A DNA stretch of 64,000 bases from NCBI GenBank assembly GCA_963969395.1, contig OZ017796.1, positions 2,420,501 to 2,484,500 of the forward strand, given 5' to 3'. Positions within the stretch are counted from its first letter, which is position 1; each line of letters begins with the position of its first letter. Positions 12,994-25,799 of the stretch are shown here, one piece after another. The notes under the pieces are model-generated. The model was not told the DNA's origin. It ran no database searches and saw only the letters and a list, made by a program, of their open reading frames with translations. This DNA is from Pseudoscleropodium purum (lineage: Eukaryota; Streptophyta; Bryopsida; Hypnales; Brachytheciaceae). The position numbers were made by a program, and so were the translations under genes.

Positions 12994-13046
12994 GGCTATG
13001 GAGGGCGAGGACGCCTTATCCAGCTGCAACGCTGATGATCGAATGG
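12994..13046 (-). promoter_or_regulatory. Conserved AtpC promoter block with I-box, right copy
   Basis: Read on the minus strand, this block nearly matches 6734-6781, including the I-box GATAAGG (13014-13020) and the flanking GCGTTGCAGCTG and TCCATAGCC. The sequence between this block and the arm end (12930-12993) differs much more between the two genes. Confidence 0.5.
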
Positions 13047-13059
13047 CCGGGGGCACGGC

Positions 13060-16000
13060 TTCGCCATGAAGGGCTTCGACCCTTTTCGACCTTTTCCGCG
13101 CTTCGTTGCTGGGAATTGTTCAGTTTGCTACTCGAAGTTGCGGAACGAGGGTTGATCGTGCATTGAATGGGGTTTAACGAACCGAGTACCCAAATCTCTT
13201 CAAATTGTACCAAGGTAAGTACACCTGATTGCAACCCTACCTTGTTGCATCACACTAAATATCTTATCCTATCTTCATTTGAGAACCTAAATCTAAAGTT
13301 ATCATTTCTCTTTTTCTTTTTTTTGCCATTTTTTATAATGGCAATATAAAATGTTGTAGTGATGGTCCAAATTTCAATAGTCATCTATATGTATTAAGTA
13401 GGAAATATCACATTAGCACTTATCACCAATAAGTTTTTTTGTTTTTTTTTCCCTTTAGATTTAGGAAATGGATGAAAAGGTGATATCCATAGAAGTTCGA
13501 GTGGTGGGTTGGCAATTTTTGGAAATCTTCCACAATTTTGTAGTGGCAATCTTTAAAAATTATTGGAGTAGCAATTGGCGAAATTTTTATAGCCCATATT
13601 TTTATTTGAATAAACGTACTTTATAAATATAGATCCACCTGGCAATCTCAAGAAACTACCTATAGCTTACTTGGCAAAAATGACAAGACTAGTAGGGTAA
13701 ATTAGGCGACCTTTTGGAGACTAAAAAGTAGACCTTGAAGACATACATCCTAAAACACTACTAAACCAGTACAAACTTTGAAGTTTTTACACTACTGAAA
13801 GGATTGTGTGCTATACGCGTGAATTTCAAAGCCTCCACCATGGATACAAACTTGAACCCCAACCAAAAACCCTCCAATGCCCAAATGGATATCACTCCTT
13901 ATAAAATACAATAAATAAAAAAAATGAACATATACAATTTGAGTTCTAAATTTTGCGAAAGTAAAATAGAATTCATAGCACAATGCTCCAATGTTTTCCA
14001 AAGAAGAACTTGCATCCACCCAAAACCCTCAAATGCTAAAATGAATAGGATTCTACGAGAAGTTAAGAAAAAGAGTAATAGTCAAGGAAACTAGGGTGAG
14101 TAACAAAAGTTTTTTTGGCGATGTATTGCTACTTGTACTCAATTTTTACACCAGCCAAAATGAGTATTAGAAAATTCAGCTACAAATGATGTGTAGTTTG
14201 CCACTGAGTACATGCCTAAATCTCATGAATACTACTTTCTGATGGCATTTACAACAACAGAAAGCTATACAAGCGTGGCCAAGAAATTTCCAACAAAACG
14301 TATGTGAAATGCTTTGGATATAGATAGGGAAAAAAGTTGTATAGATAGTAATTTAGGCCTTTACTTACAGCAATAGCAACACAATGACATTCATTAGGGA
14401 CGAAATTCCTAAACACATTTGTGTGAGTGTTTTTGACTCCACCCCTTAGAGTAAAACCTTGTACATAGGTTGTAGCGACAATTTAGTGAAGTCAATGGGG
14501 TTTCACCACTTAAGTGTTTTATTGGCCTTCCAAGCAATGGACACTTTTATGTTTATGTTTTGAATCTAATTTAAATGTTTTAAACCTACCTAACTAGTTA
14601 GAATGTTTGATCCTAAATGAGCAAATGAAAACTAATCCATTTGTGAGTGTTGTCTGAGCTAAGTTGTAGAATATGATTTACTCTTTCCAAAATGGTAAAG
14701 TATGTCAAATTCCACTATTCCTATCAAAAGTTATCGACAGATGAAAACTACCCCTAACTCTAGCCTAAAAAATTCATCCGCTTATTAAAAATAGCAAATC
14801 AATTCTAAAAAATCCTAAACTTTAAGGTGTCATTCTTGGTTGGTTAAACTATTAGTTTTTCAAGAGAAATCCTAATTTTGGCCTATTTTAAAAAAGTTCA
14901 TCCAAAATGGGACAAAACATCGTCCACATGTTATTATCTCAAAAATTAACCAATTTCTAAAGGAAAGGTGGAATTGGAATCTGTAAAAGATTCTCTAGTT
15001 GATTCACTCTTCAAAAGATTCTCTAGTTGATTCTCTCTTCAAAAGAATCTTTAGTGATTCTTTCAAAATATTCTTAATTCTTCTTCTTTTAAGTCTATTC
15101 TTTGGTTAGTATTATGGATTCTAAAGATTCTTAGAGAATCTTCCAAGGTTTTAGGTTGAAATTATAATTTTACTTCCTAATGAAGTAAAATTGGACTCTA
15201 AGCTAAATCTTTAACTTGGTAATTAACGAACTTACTATGCTAAATCTAATTCTAATCTAATTTTGTTTAAGATTTTAATTTTAAGTTCCTTTTTTGGTAA
15301 TTTTAAGCTATCTCTTATTGATTTTAACTACCAAAATTCTAACTACTTAATTCATGCATTAATCTAAAATTTGAATCAATTGCAACTAAAATCAAGAGAA
15401 AATTAACGTACCTCTCCTTTATAGGAGATTATCATCCCATTATCACAGACTGTTAAATGTATTACGTCAAAGTATCTATCTCCCTCCATGTTGAGTCTAC
15501 ACCATTAGTTTTGATTTTAGCCCTTATTGTAGTTAAACTTGGCTTAACAATGGTTTTATGTTGTTTCAAATAAATCCTAATTTTATTTAGGAATTATTTT
15601 TAAATTTGAAACAACTAAATTCACTAAATAACACCAATTGTTAAAGAATTTTTGGATTTTTAATTTAATGATTATTCCAATTAATTAGTTTGGACATATT
15701 AGTTGGAGCTTTGTTTTTATTGATTTGTCTTATTAGCCTAATAAAACAAAACCCAAATCAACATTTGGCCAACTAATTCCAATTGGAATCTTAATTAATT
15801 GCAAACAACCAAATTCTTCAATAGTTCTTGGAATCAAATTTTAACGGAAATTCCTTCAATGAAAAGTAATGAATAGGAAAAGGAATAAGAAATGATTAAA
15901 CAATGTTAGTATGAATAGTAAGATTCTCACCTTAGTAGTTTTTGATTGTTTTGATGACGTCTTCTTATCCCTAACCTTCCTTTAAGCCTTCTCCTCCACC

Positions 16001-16770
16001 TAGCTTCCATCATTTGATTGTTAGTTTGATTTGGAGAGATGGAAAGATGCAACGAGAGATGGAAAGAATGAATTTTTGAGAGTTCGTACCTTACTTGCAA
16101 AATTCCCCTTAGCAAGGTAGAGCACCCAATTTTCAGTCCAAAGCCCCACTTAACAGTTCGAACCCACACAGCCAGCACTCAGGGCCTTAAGTCAATACTC
16201 ATGCCACCAATCACGTCTCCAAGCCTTCTGACCACCTCCCCTGGAGCCTCAAGGATCCCCAACCAGGGCTTCAATTGAACTTGGCTGATCCTTGCTGGGT
16301 AATGGCATGGGAAACTTTAAAAATAAAACTGTTTTGATTGTAACAAACAATATGGGTTAAGCTAATTCAAAATTTTAATTAAATAAATTCTCAATTTGTA
16401 ATGAAAATTCTAACCATTAATGAATGGCATTGGAAATTTTAATTATATGCTTATTCTAAATTAATTAAACTCATGAAAGTACTAACCGCAATTTTTAATC
16501 AAAGAAGGCAAATAAATGATTTAATGAAGGAACATTAGTTAAATTTTTCTTCACCACATCATTTCCATTCCACAACAATAAGAAATCAAAGAATGTTTAG
16601 CTTAAATACCTTAGGTCTTGACTTGAATAACAGCTCACCGGTTGAAGTATTTCAAGACCAATAGTTATGACAATTTTGGGAGTTCAAATGGACTTTATCT
16701 CATCTTTGAGGAGAAAGTGTTACATAACTTTGTCAATTTCTCAACTTTCTTATAAAGTCACTAGTACCTA
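13060..16770. other. AT-rich intergenic DNA, no gene recognised
   Basis: GC content drops sharply at about 13.15 kb. Only short open frames without recognisable families are present. A small 28-bp tandem repeat near 15.0 kb is listed separately. Confidence 0.5.
14985..15068 (+). repeat. 28-bp tandem repeat, three units
   Basis: The units begin 'aaaagattctctagtt' at 14985 and 15013, with a variant at 15041. The spacing is exactly 28 bp. Confidence 0.85.
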
Positions 16771-18900
16771 GATATAGAGAATCAAAGCTTCGCCATGCAA
16801 GGACAACCCCAGGTTGTAAGAGTTTAGTTTTTAAATACTAAAGGCGGTACGTATGATTGCGTTTGAACCTAACTTTAGTATTTAAATCAACTACTAATTT
16901 TCAATTTTAAAGCCTAAAGGAGGTATGCATGACAATGTGTAAACTGAACTTTAGGGTTTAAGGTACACATGTTAGTATTTTACTTCAAATTCCAAAGGGG
17001 GTATGCATGACATCGTTTGAACTAGACTTTGGGTTTGAAATTTAAAGCACAATTATTAAGTTTCAGTTTTCAAAGGAGGTACGCATGATAGCGTTTAAAT
17101 TGAACTTTGAAACTAAATCAAACCAACCCCATTGTACAATGTGAGTTGATCAAGTTTGTGATTTGAAACCTTTTGGCAAAGTCTAGCTTCACTACTTTAA
17201 ACATTTCAAACCAAGTACTTGTATTAGTGTCAAACCAGATGAATTTCGGAATCCAACTTCCAATACCCTAAAGAAAGTAATGATCAAGAAATTGAGAACT
17301 TTGTGAATTTATTAGCAAAATTTGAGAAATCTTAAGGAAATCCAAAGTCCTTAAAGCTCTTTTGCTAATACAAGTGAGTATCAAAGTAGAAATTTGGTCA
17401 CCCCAATAGTTAGTGGTGTACCAAGAGAGAAATTGTATTCAACAAAGTATTGGTACACCAAGCAGAATTTGTTTGACAATCTTGTCGGTACAAGAATGTA
17501 CCAGAGCCTTGGCATTGAGAGAATGAGAGAGAGAGAATGAGTTTCAAGAAAATGAAATTAGAATAGGTTGAGAAAACGGGTTGCGAGAAACAAGGAGGGA
17601 GGGCCCTTATATACTCATTAGAAAGGGCCCACTTCCTCGCTTACCACGAGATATTATGTTTTTTCCTACCTAAATAACCTCTTAATTAATCTAAACTATC
17701 CTAAGATATTTGTTCCATAGAGCTTTCTTTAGTCAACAAGAAGGTTCTCAAGTAAGTTCCTTTTAAGCCTCAATTAGCTCTAGGAATATTGCCTAAATAA
17801 CATCCGTTGACTTTTGAAAGATTTTGGGAATCAAATCTTAACTTACTCTAAATATTTTGTGTCTAACCTAAGGTCAACTCCTAAATAATCCTTAAAAAGT
17901 CAAAATTGACTTTTTAAGGCAAGATTTGGGAATCAAATCAAATCTAACTTTTGCTTCTTCCCCAAACCATCTAGGAATCTACCTTAACTTATCACAAATT
18001 ATACTAAAAAAGTCAAATTATGAGTTGACCTTCGCTATCTTTTAGGGAACAACTCTAAACCCAAAACAAATTGTGCCATTGCATTTAGAAGACCCAAATT
18101 AGATGAGGGGACTCCCTTCCCCCTTTTACTAAGCCATTCTTTAGTGAAAAAACCACTCATGGTAATTCCAAAGAAAAGTGAAAACATTAACTTTTGGAAT
18201 TCATGGTTTTTGAAGAATCTGAGTGGCTAGGGTTGTTTAAAAGGTTGAAGATAGTAAGGAAGCCCCCTTGCTTGTACAAATCAGACACCATTAGTTCTTG
18301 GTTCATCCGTCAACTCATTGCCATGTTGTAAATTCTTGTAAAATTTGATGTCGTTGCCGATTCTAGTATTTCTATCTATCAGAAAGTCTTCAAACTTGAC
18401 AGGGTGCTTATTCAATACACAAATTACTAACCTAATTTTTAGTGGGATTTTATCGCACTCCAAGTAATTTCTATGAATTTACTTGTAGCTTCAAATGCGG
18501 TTGACTTTCCATAGAGTCATCATGGAAGCTTGTAAAATCACGAAACTTTTTGGGTAACCCTTAGGGAATTCCAAAAACCTTAGGGCAAAACCAAACTTCT
18601 AATTTTACTATTTATGGAGTTGCTAAATTAGTAACTCTTTCATAATTTTCACCTAGGGGGGGAATTATTCCAATATCGAGGTTTGTCGTGGATGATTAGC
18701 TCTTCTATTTACCTTTTGGCATGCTTTTATTCTAAAAGCACCTCTTTGTAAGCTCCAATCTCTATCTTTGGTTGATATATAGTAGTCTTTTCCAAAATTG
18801 ATACAAAGAATCCAAATTCTCTATGAATTGGATTCTCTAGATTTTAAACTCTCTAGACCTAAAATTAGACTACTATGCTTAGCTAGATTGTCACATGCAT
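16770..18900 (+). repeat. Dispersed repeat family C, copy 3
   Basis: This region shares order and content with 46.4-48.57 kb and 50.04-51.29 kb. Shared parts are a 'tcaaagcttcgccat' motif near the left side, an 'aaaaagtcccc.ttg' type block, and the 'ctaatttttagtg.gatttta' block near 18.43 kb. The length and AT-rich decay suggest an old LTR-type repeat. The boundaries are approximate. Confidence 0.45.
16840..17110 (+). repeat. 77-bp tandem array, four units
   Basis: Four units start near 16840, 16917, 16994 and 17072. Each carries an 'aaaggnggtaygcatga' core followed by 'cgtttgaac..aacttt'. The spacing is about 77 bp throughout. The core is better conserved than the rest of each unit. Confidence 0.85.
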
Positions 18901-21900
18901 CCTAATGGCTATGGACAAGACACTAGGTTTGACTAACTCTCATATCCTCACTTTTCACTCAAACATGCTATTTTAGCCTTGCAATCTCTCAGCTAACACT
19001 TAAAAATGTAGAAACATGTTGAAAAACATATTTCTTACTTCTAAGTAGACTCCTAACTTCATTGATAGGGACTGCTACCAATTTCACTCAAATACTATAA
19101 TTTATGTATATTTGTATAAATTTTCGCAAAATGTTGTAAAACATTTGCAAAAAATATATCCAAAGTTCTAAGTACCAACTTGAAGGCTCACAATTTGTAA
19201 CCATCAACAATAAATAAGGCAAGGAAACACACAAAAGATAGAAATAGAAATTTAGTAAGAGAAACACTACCAAAAGTAAAGCAAGCACGTGTAACCATAG
19301 AAGTAATGCAAGCAAATGTATACAAACATATTGCAGTTAAGAAGCATAGGTATAAGGGTGGACTTCATCAAAGTGGTCCAAGCATTGCAAAGGCAAATAG
19401 AAGACAAACATTGCGGTGGAATTTCAAGGATTGATACACCTCACCACTACTTCAACTAAGAAGTTCATATCTACTACTACTTCGTTGTTGCACCTGCTAC
19501 AACACTTCTATTGTTGTCGCCTACCTTAAGCTATCTAATTCCTTGCAAGATAATGGCCTATTCTACTTGACACAATTATACAAACCATTCATCAAATACT
19601 TTTTGGTAAGGAAAGTTCTCGAAAGTGTAAATTTTCTAAGAATACATTCCTACTACCACTTGGATGTGCTCCTCGAGGTTATTGCGCAATTAGAACTTCA
19701 AAAAGCTGACACTTGAAAAAAATTGTTCATCCTCGAGTGATTCAAGAACATAGACCACTACCATTTCGGCTAGCTTGAGGAATTCATCAAAATTCTACAT
19801 CAAGTTGTTGTTCCTGTCTAAAACTTGCCACATTTTCGTCAATAAATTCATATCATATAGTAGCAACATACTGTACGTTGGGGTCAAGTTTGTAAGACCC
19901 CATACAAAATATGTTTTTTTGGCCAAATATCCACTTTGTTATCCACTTTTAGAATTTATAAATTTTTGTTTGACTTTATTTTGAATTATTTGTGGATTAG
20001 AGTGCAAGGCACTATAGCTTAACTACATTAAATTGCCACTAATTCAACTTTTACTAAATTTTCTGGGACCACAAGTGGGTCTTCCACACTTTGAGGTGAC
20101 TTTATTCAACTTTAACTGCAATATTTTTGGTGGCTTTATTACAATCAACAATTAGGCTCTGGCGCTAGAAATTTAGGACTTTGGCATTACACAACTTTGG
20201 CATTATACGGCTTTGGCATTCTTTGTCAAACAGTTAGAGGCTTCGGTTTTGACATTGCTCATTGAAAAATTAGTCAATTTGCGTTATATTGTGCCATCTA
20301 TGGAGTTTGTTCACTCTTTATTTCTTGAAGGAAGTTATTGAAATTTGTAGTTGTGGACGTTGTATACAAGATTATTGTTCTTGTGAATTGAAATTAGCTC
20401 GAGTTTTGTTGCTTGTAGATGCTATCAAAGAGATGGTAAAGAAATGTAGATGTAGATCAAAGAAGCAATTGTTGCCAACTTCATTTTGCAAGAAAATAAA
20501 AAGAGAGCAAAGAGAAGAATCTCTTAAGAGCAATGTGGAGGAGGAGTGCATAGAAGAAAATTGATAGTTGTAGTAGACTTCAAATTCATTCTTGCTAGGT
20601 TTAGAGTTTCTAGATTTTGCATTTTTTCACTGTGGCTAGCATGCAAGTTCTTCTAACAAGATTTACAAGGCTAATCAGTCATGAAGAATGTGAAGTGGAA
20701 TTGAAGAAGCTTTCTGTTGTTGTTTCTCAATAACTATTAGAGAGTCATGCATCTACAATTGCTGAAGTTGTGAAGAGGTGAATTAGGAGGCCTAGAAAAA
20801 TAGTGCTCAATACAAGTCTACAAGTGTCTTATGACTCCACCCAAAATGCAAGTGTGAAGAGACAATGTGGAAGGCCTCGTAAGCTAGAGAAGACTATTAT
20901 ATTGAAGAAGCATCCCTTAGCCTTCCACAAGCTTGGAGGCCTTGTGAATTGCTACAAACGACCTTGATTACTACTTCAACATCTTTGTAGTCACCAACAG
21001 CATCACATACAATGAAGAAGAAAAAAAAGGAAGATACAAAAATTGGTTCACCTTAGACAAATGGCTACTAATTGCAACAACTGTAAAGCAACACAAAAGT
21101 ATTTTGGGAGCATAATTACATTATTTGAAGATAGCTCATAGGTATATTTCAAAAGATTATTGTTCAATTTTAATTTTTTTGATCATAATTTTTTATTGTT
21201 GAAATAAACAAGGTAGATTGAAGACTAACTTCTATACATGAGATATTACTTCCTCAATGATATTACTCTATAGTGAATTAATTCACAAAGACACATTCAA
21301 TAATTAATAAAATTGAGGTACATTCATTTTGAAAGCCATTGACTTGTTCCACAAGCATTTTGAATTTTGTTAATTACTTCTACATGCTAAGAAAGTAATT
21401 AATAAAACCTGTTAAATACTTTCACTTTGAAATTGATTTTAATGTTCCTTTTGGAAGAATATACTAATGCATTTTTTTAAACCAGTCCTTGCCTTTGCAA
21501 TGAAGTTCCATTTTATTTACTTCAAAATTGTTCTGCAGTCATTCATATTCTTGAATCATCCTTGAGTTGTCCATTTCAACCTTCCATGGCATGACTAGAT
21601 AAGGTGAATATATTGAATACATCAGGTCTTGTATACCATGTTGATATACCAGGTCCTCATTTTGAAGCCAAGCTTTTTTCTTATCATTACTAGGCAATCA
21701 GTAGAGAAGCTACAATACATTTGTCAACAAATTCACTGAAATGATTGAAGAAGACCTCGCTTTGAACAATCTTATGTCATGGCATAGTACTTGATTCACT
21801 AATTTTTTTTGAAACAAATGAAATGGAATTTCATTGCTAGGGAAAGATTGACTCACTAAGTTAAGTTCATAGTCAAGTGATCCCCTTAGCAAACATGTTG

Positions 21901-22900
21901 CACCTTATTAATTTTGCATAGGGAACAAACTTGTTGGGGAATAAGTATTGAATGATAGTGGTTGTTGAATGTTTTAGTAAACCCTACTTCCTTATCACTA
22001 TAATTTTAGTGAATGGATGTAGATAGCATTTTCTAGAAACCTCTATAAGTAGTGAAATGAATTTTTGAATGAATGGTACATCTTATGAATTAGAATAAAA
22101 GTATAGAAAATAAACCTAAAGGTATGTTCGCATTGGATTTTTGCTAGGAACGTGGTTACACACTAGAAGTGGTCAAAGCATGATGACAATAGGCTTGGTC
22201 CCATAGTTAATGAATAGTACAACGTACAATGTCAAACATGTGAAGAAGCCGTGTCAACAAATATTGAGCTGTTTACACAGGTTTTTTTTGGAATTCCCAC
22301 AAATTAGCAAAGATGACATGGGTTTCTGAATTTATTGTTGTGTCAGCACCAGAAAGGACTACAAACAGTGCTAGTTTGGACTAAGTCAAAGACGTGGTTG
22401 AATCCAGTCAACAGCGTTGGTTTGTGTTACAATTTATTTCCATCTAGTGCGTATGTAAAAGAGTCCCTCAATTGCTAAGATATTCGTTGATTTTTGCAAG
22501 GAAGGAAAAGTGGCCCACCAAAGTATTATCTTTGCCAACTGCATTCACATGTAAAAAGGAGGACATCAATCTCCAAAAAAGAAGTGCTAGATAGAGGGTA
22601 CTTTGGAGCATCATGAGAGTGAGTGAGAAAGTAGTAGGTGCCTTAATCCAGATAGTTCATTGAGTTCATTCTATTTGCCAAAGAGTGCTTTTTTTTGCAT
22701 AGTTGTTGGACATTTTGTGAAATTGGTCCAATTGTAGAGCCGTTATTGACTTATGGCCAAGAGTACGACGTTGTAGAAGTGATGCTCTTCCTTCTACAAA
22801 CTTTGGTGTCCTTTTTTTAGACCAATTATGCCTTCAATTGTCATCTTCATTCCTAGTCCACAAGGTTTTTCTTCACTTTCTATAGCATTGTACTTCTCCA
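18901..22900. other. AT-rich intergenic DNA, no gene recognised
   Basis: No protein family was recognised. The longest frame (20289-20564, plus strand) encodes a Cys- and Lys-rich 91-residue peptide with no known motif and is probably chance. Confidence 0.45.
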
Positions 22901-22981
22901 ACAAAGGTTGCTCAACAACAATGTGCACACAATTAGACATTGAACTTGTGATGTTGATTCTACAAAGAAAGGCCACCACCT

Positions 22982-24322
22982 TTGGAAATGGACTACATTG
23001 ATGCAAATTTAGAAACAGTCACCATGTCGTCGTCGTTGTTGCTATTGTTGCTGAATTGTAACCAAACATTGGTTGATGCCATAAAAGTCGACAATGCCTT
23101 CAAAACAACAAATTTTGAAGTGGTAGTGGTACAAGAGTTGTTGGAGGAGACCTCTGTGGACACTAAAGTAGTTACTCGTGTCATAGTGCAACACTTTTGA
23201 TTGTAAAATTCCTTACAACTTCTTGATGAGGACTTTGGATTTTGGGTGAAGCCTTATAGTACACCGTGGTTCAATAAGTTCTTGTTGGTGGAGTATAATG
23301 ACAACTGCTAGATCCAAATGTTTTGCATGAGTAAGCACTCCATGCTATCGCTAATACAACTTTTGACATCTACCATTTGGTGCCAAGACACCAATTATTG
23401 ACAAGCCATTCATGTTACTATTTGTATTGCCTGCACTCTATTCAAGCTTAGCCATGGTGTGAGTTTATTGATTTGTAGTGAACTTTTTGCAATGGGATGG
23501 AGCACAGTCTCAATAATGCTACAAGAGGTCATTCATACAAATAATGACGTCCTGAGGAACGAATTAGGATGGCCTAATTCAACAACTTGCACCTCAATTG
23601 AATCCGCTTTCAGGCAGCTCTATGGACTTCCCGGTGTGTTGGGAGCAATCAATGGTCTTCACTTTGCCAATTTGAAATCCCATTTTGGTGTTGTAGATTA
23701 TTATTACTTCAAATCTGGAGGGTACAATATGACATGCATGGTAGTTGTGGATAGCACCAAACATTTTTTGAATATCAACGTAGGCATGTTTGAATCTACG
23801 AATGACACTTATGTCCTATGACATTCCGGATTGTACCACGAAGTTCAACAGCACACATTGTGGGACAATTCCTTGTCTTTTAATGGTTTTGGTCTATACT
23901 TGCTCGGTGAAGCTAGCTTTCCTCTACTGTCTTGGCTAATGGTGCCATACTGACAAAACAAAGACCGATCCATTGCAAAGAAACTTTTCAACAAACAACT
24001 TAGTAAAAGATGGGTCATGGCGGAAAATACTTTCGCTGTTTTAAAGCAATCTTTCCAAGAGTTGTTGACAAAATTGGACCTGCACATTACATTCCTATCT
24101 GATGTGGTGATGTTCTGTGCAATTCTACACAACATGTTACTAAAGCCGAAACATGAGGATATAGAATGCCTCCTTCAAGTTCTGCATGTAGAGGCTACAG
24201 AGAGGGATGTTGTTGACATTGAAATCCCAATCCTTGAAAATAAGGCCGTCCCTATTGATGTTGCGGATGCCTCATTAAGTCTACTAAAAAAGAGCAAACT
24301 TGGCATCTTCTTATCACTTTAA
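22982..24322 (+). pseudogene. PIF/Harbinger (HARBI1-like) DDE transposase relic
   Basis: One reading frame carries the whole protein without a frameshift. It has an N-terminal acidic/hydrophobic stretch, then a WFNKFLL..Y..D...IQMF region, a helix-turn-helix-like LLICSELFAMGWSTVS, and LPGVLGAINGLHF. These are followed by YYYFKSGGYNM, VVVDSTKHFLNI and the MAENTFAVLKQSF block with ILHNMLL. This order is typical of plant Harbinger transposases. The first catalytic Asp of the usual AIDGTH motif is Asn (codon 23651). The second Asp (codon 23804) and the Glu of AENTF are present. Six in-frame stops (23198, 23204, 23309, 23399, 23819, 23951) show it is dead. A Myb-like partner lies downstream on the opposite strand. 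Terminal inverted repeats were not located. Confidence 0.85.
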
Positions 24323-24829
24323 TGAGCTGCAGATGCCTAAAATAGAAAGTGCGTCATTCTTACACGTTCATTGCTGAGCCGTTGCTTTGAAGAATTTGAG
24401 CTGGGACGTTTGTGCCTTCACTACTTTCTACAGCGACTACATGAGTTTTGTGGACCAACTGATTGCTAGCAACAGACTATATGACAACACTTTTTCAAAA
24501 TTTTATTTTTATTTTTTTGGTTATCTTTTTTAAACAACGGTTTATGTAGTCTTGGACAAAGGATTTATTAGGGATGTTGCTTCTCTATATATCTGAAGCA
24601 AACACTACTACATTGCAGTTCACTACTATCTGCTCCAGTTTGTCTATCTAATACCAGACATTTCTCTATGTGAAGTTTATGATACCTATACATGTAAGTA
24701 CGTAAGAAAATTGGACTACAGAGTCCATTGCTATGTGAAGGCCTGTAGGTTGTTTGATTTGTACAACTGAGATGCGAATCACATGATGCCTCTTCATGTA
24801 GTTTTGGATTCATCAAGAATCATTGCCAA

Positions 24830-25790
24830 TAGAGTCTTCAATGTCTTTAGTCATTCGACTATGCTTCAACAGTGCTCGTGGAGTAGGCAGATTGACAAGT
24901 GAAAGAGGTCGCCGCAATATCGTGGAATTTGAAAGGATGTCCGACATTCCATTCAAGCATTGCACTACTTGTCTTTGCTTTTCAAATGAGAGTTTTGCAT
25001 TCTTGTTTATAATGTACGCATTCTCCTAAAGGCGAAGGTCTCTCTGCCGCTGGTATTCAATCTGCTTGTTGAATTGTCTTTCATAAACATCAATTTTAGC
25101 TTTCTTCAAGTGCCGGATTGCATCTACGATGTCACGCAAATGTTCAACAAGTGCATCTCCTATTACTTATGTGGCCTCCACAATTAAGAAATGCCTTGAC
25201 AAGCTCTTCCGATGCACCCCTGTGTTTGATGGTCGCTATTTGGGTGTTGTATCAACAGTTTTGGGGAGCTCATTACGAGTGGGGTTATACCAAGAAGGAG
25301 CAACGCTTTTGTTGATGGGATCGCGACTCATTGTTATCCATGCCTTGGAGTCCCAATAGACTATTGAGTCGCATAGTTGTTGGTGCAGCCTTTGTCGACG
25401 AAGTTGATATTGTTCTCTCGTCACTGCTGTCAATGTTGACCTCCCTATTCTCAGCCTTGCCAAGGAAGTCCACACTATCGAGTGCTTTGTCTACGCCCTT
25501 GTTGCCACCTCTAGCTGTTCTGTAGTTGTTGTTCGACGAGGTCAAGTTGTCACTTTGATGGGGTGGATTTACACTGGGACAAATACTGTACCATTCGTTT
25601 ATTAGGTTGTATATATCTTTCGGGAAAGACTATAGAAGTCCATTGCGTTTGCGTTCTGCTACGTTCATATTCCAAAAACCAATCTCATTGATTCTAGTGC
25701 ATGCCAAAAAATCAAAAATTCGTTTGAACTCAAAGATGATTTGATTCTACTTGTTTTTGCAAGCTAGACCATCACGATTGCATAGTGATA
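24830..25790 (-). pseudogene. Harbinger-associated Myb/SANT-like protein relic
   Basis: Read on the minus strand, the first part (about 25750-25545) has FWNMNVAERKRNGL followed by FPKDIYNLINEWYS and a CPSVNPPHQ-like stretch, as in trihelix Myb-like proteins. The later part (about 25140-24830) is a charged helix containing KIDVYERQFNKQIEYQRQRD, then KNAKLSFEKQRQVVQCL, which looks like a coiled coil. The parts are in different frames and contain stops. Harbinger elements classically encode a transposase plus a Myb-like DNA-binding partner. The convergent position next to the transposase relic fits that arrangement. Family assignment is from pattern recognition only. Confidence 0.55.
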
Positions 25791-25799
25791 AACCAGCAT

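Noticed and set aside
20289..20564. Cys/Lys-rich 91-residue frame
   Set aside because: No conserved spacing of cysteines, no homologue recognised, and AT-rich context like the surrounding intergenic DNA.
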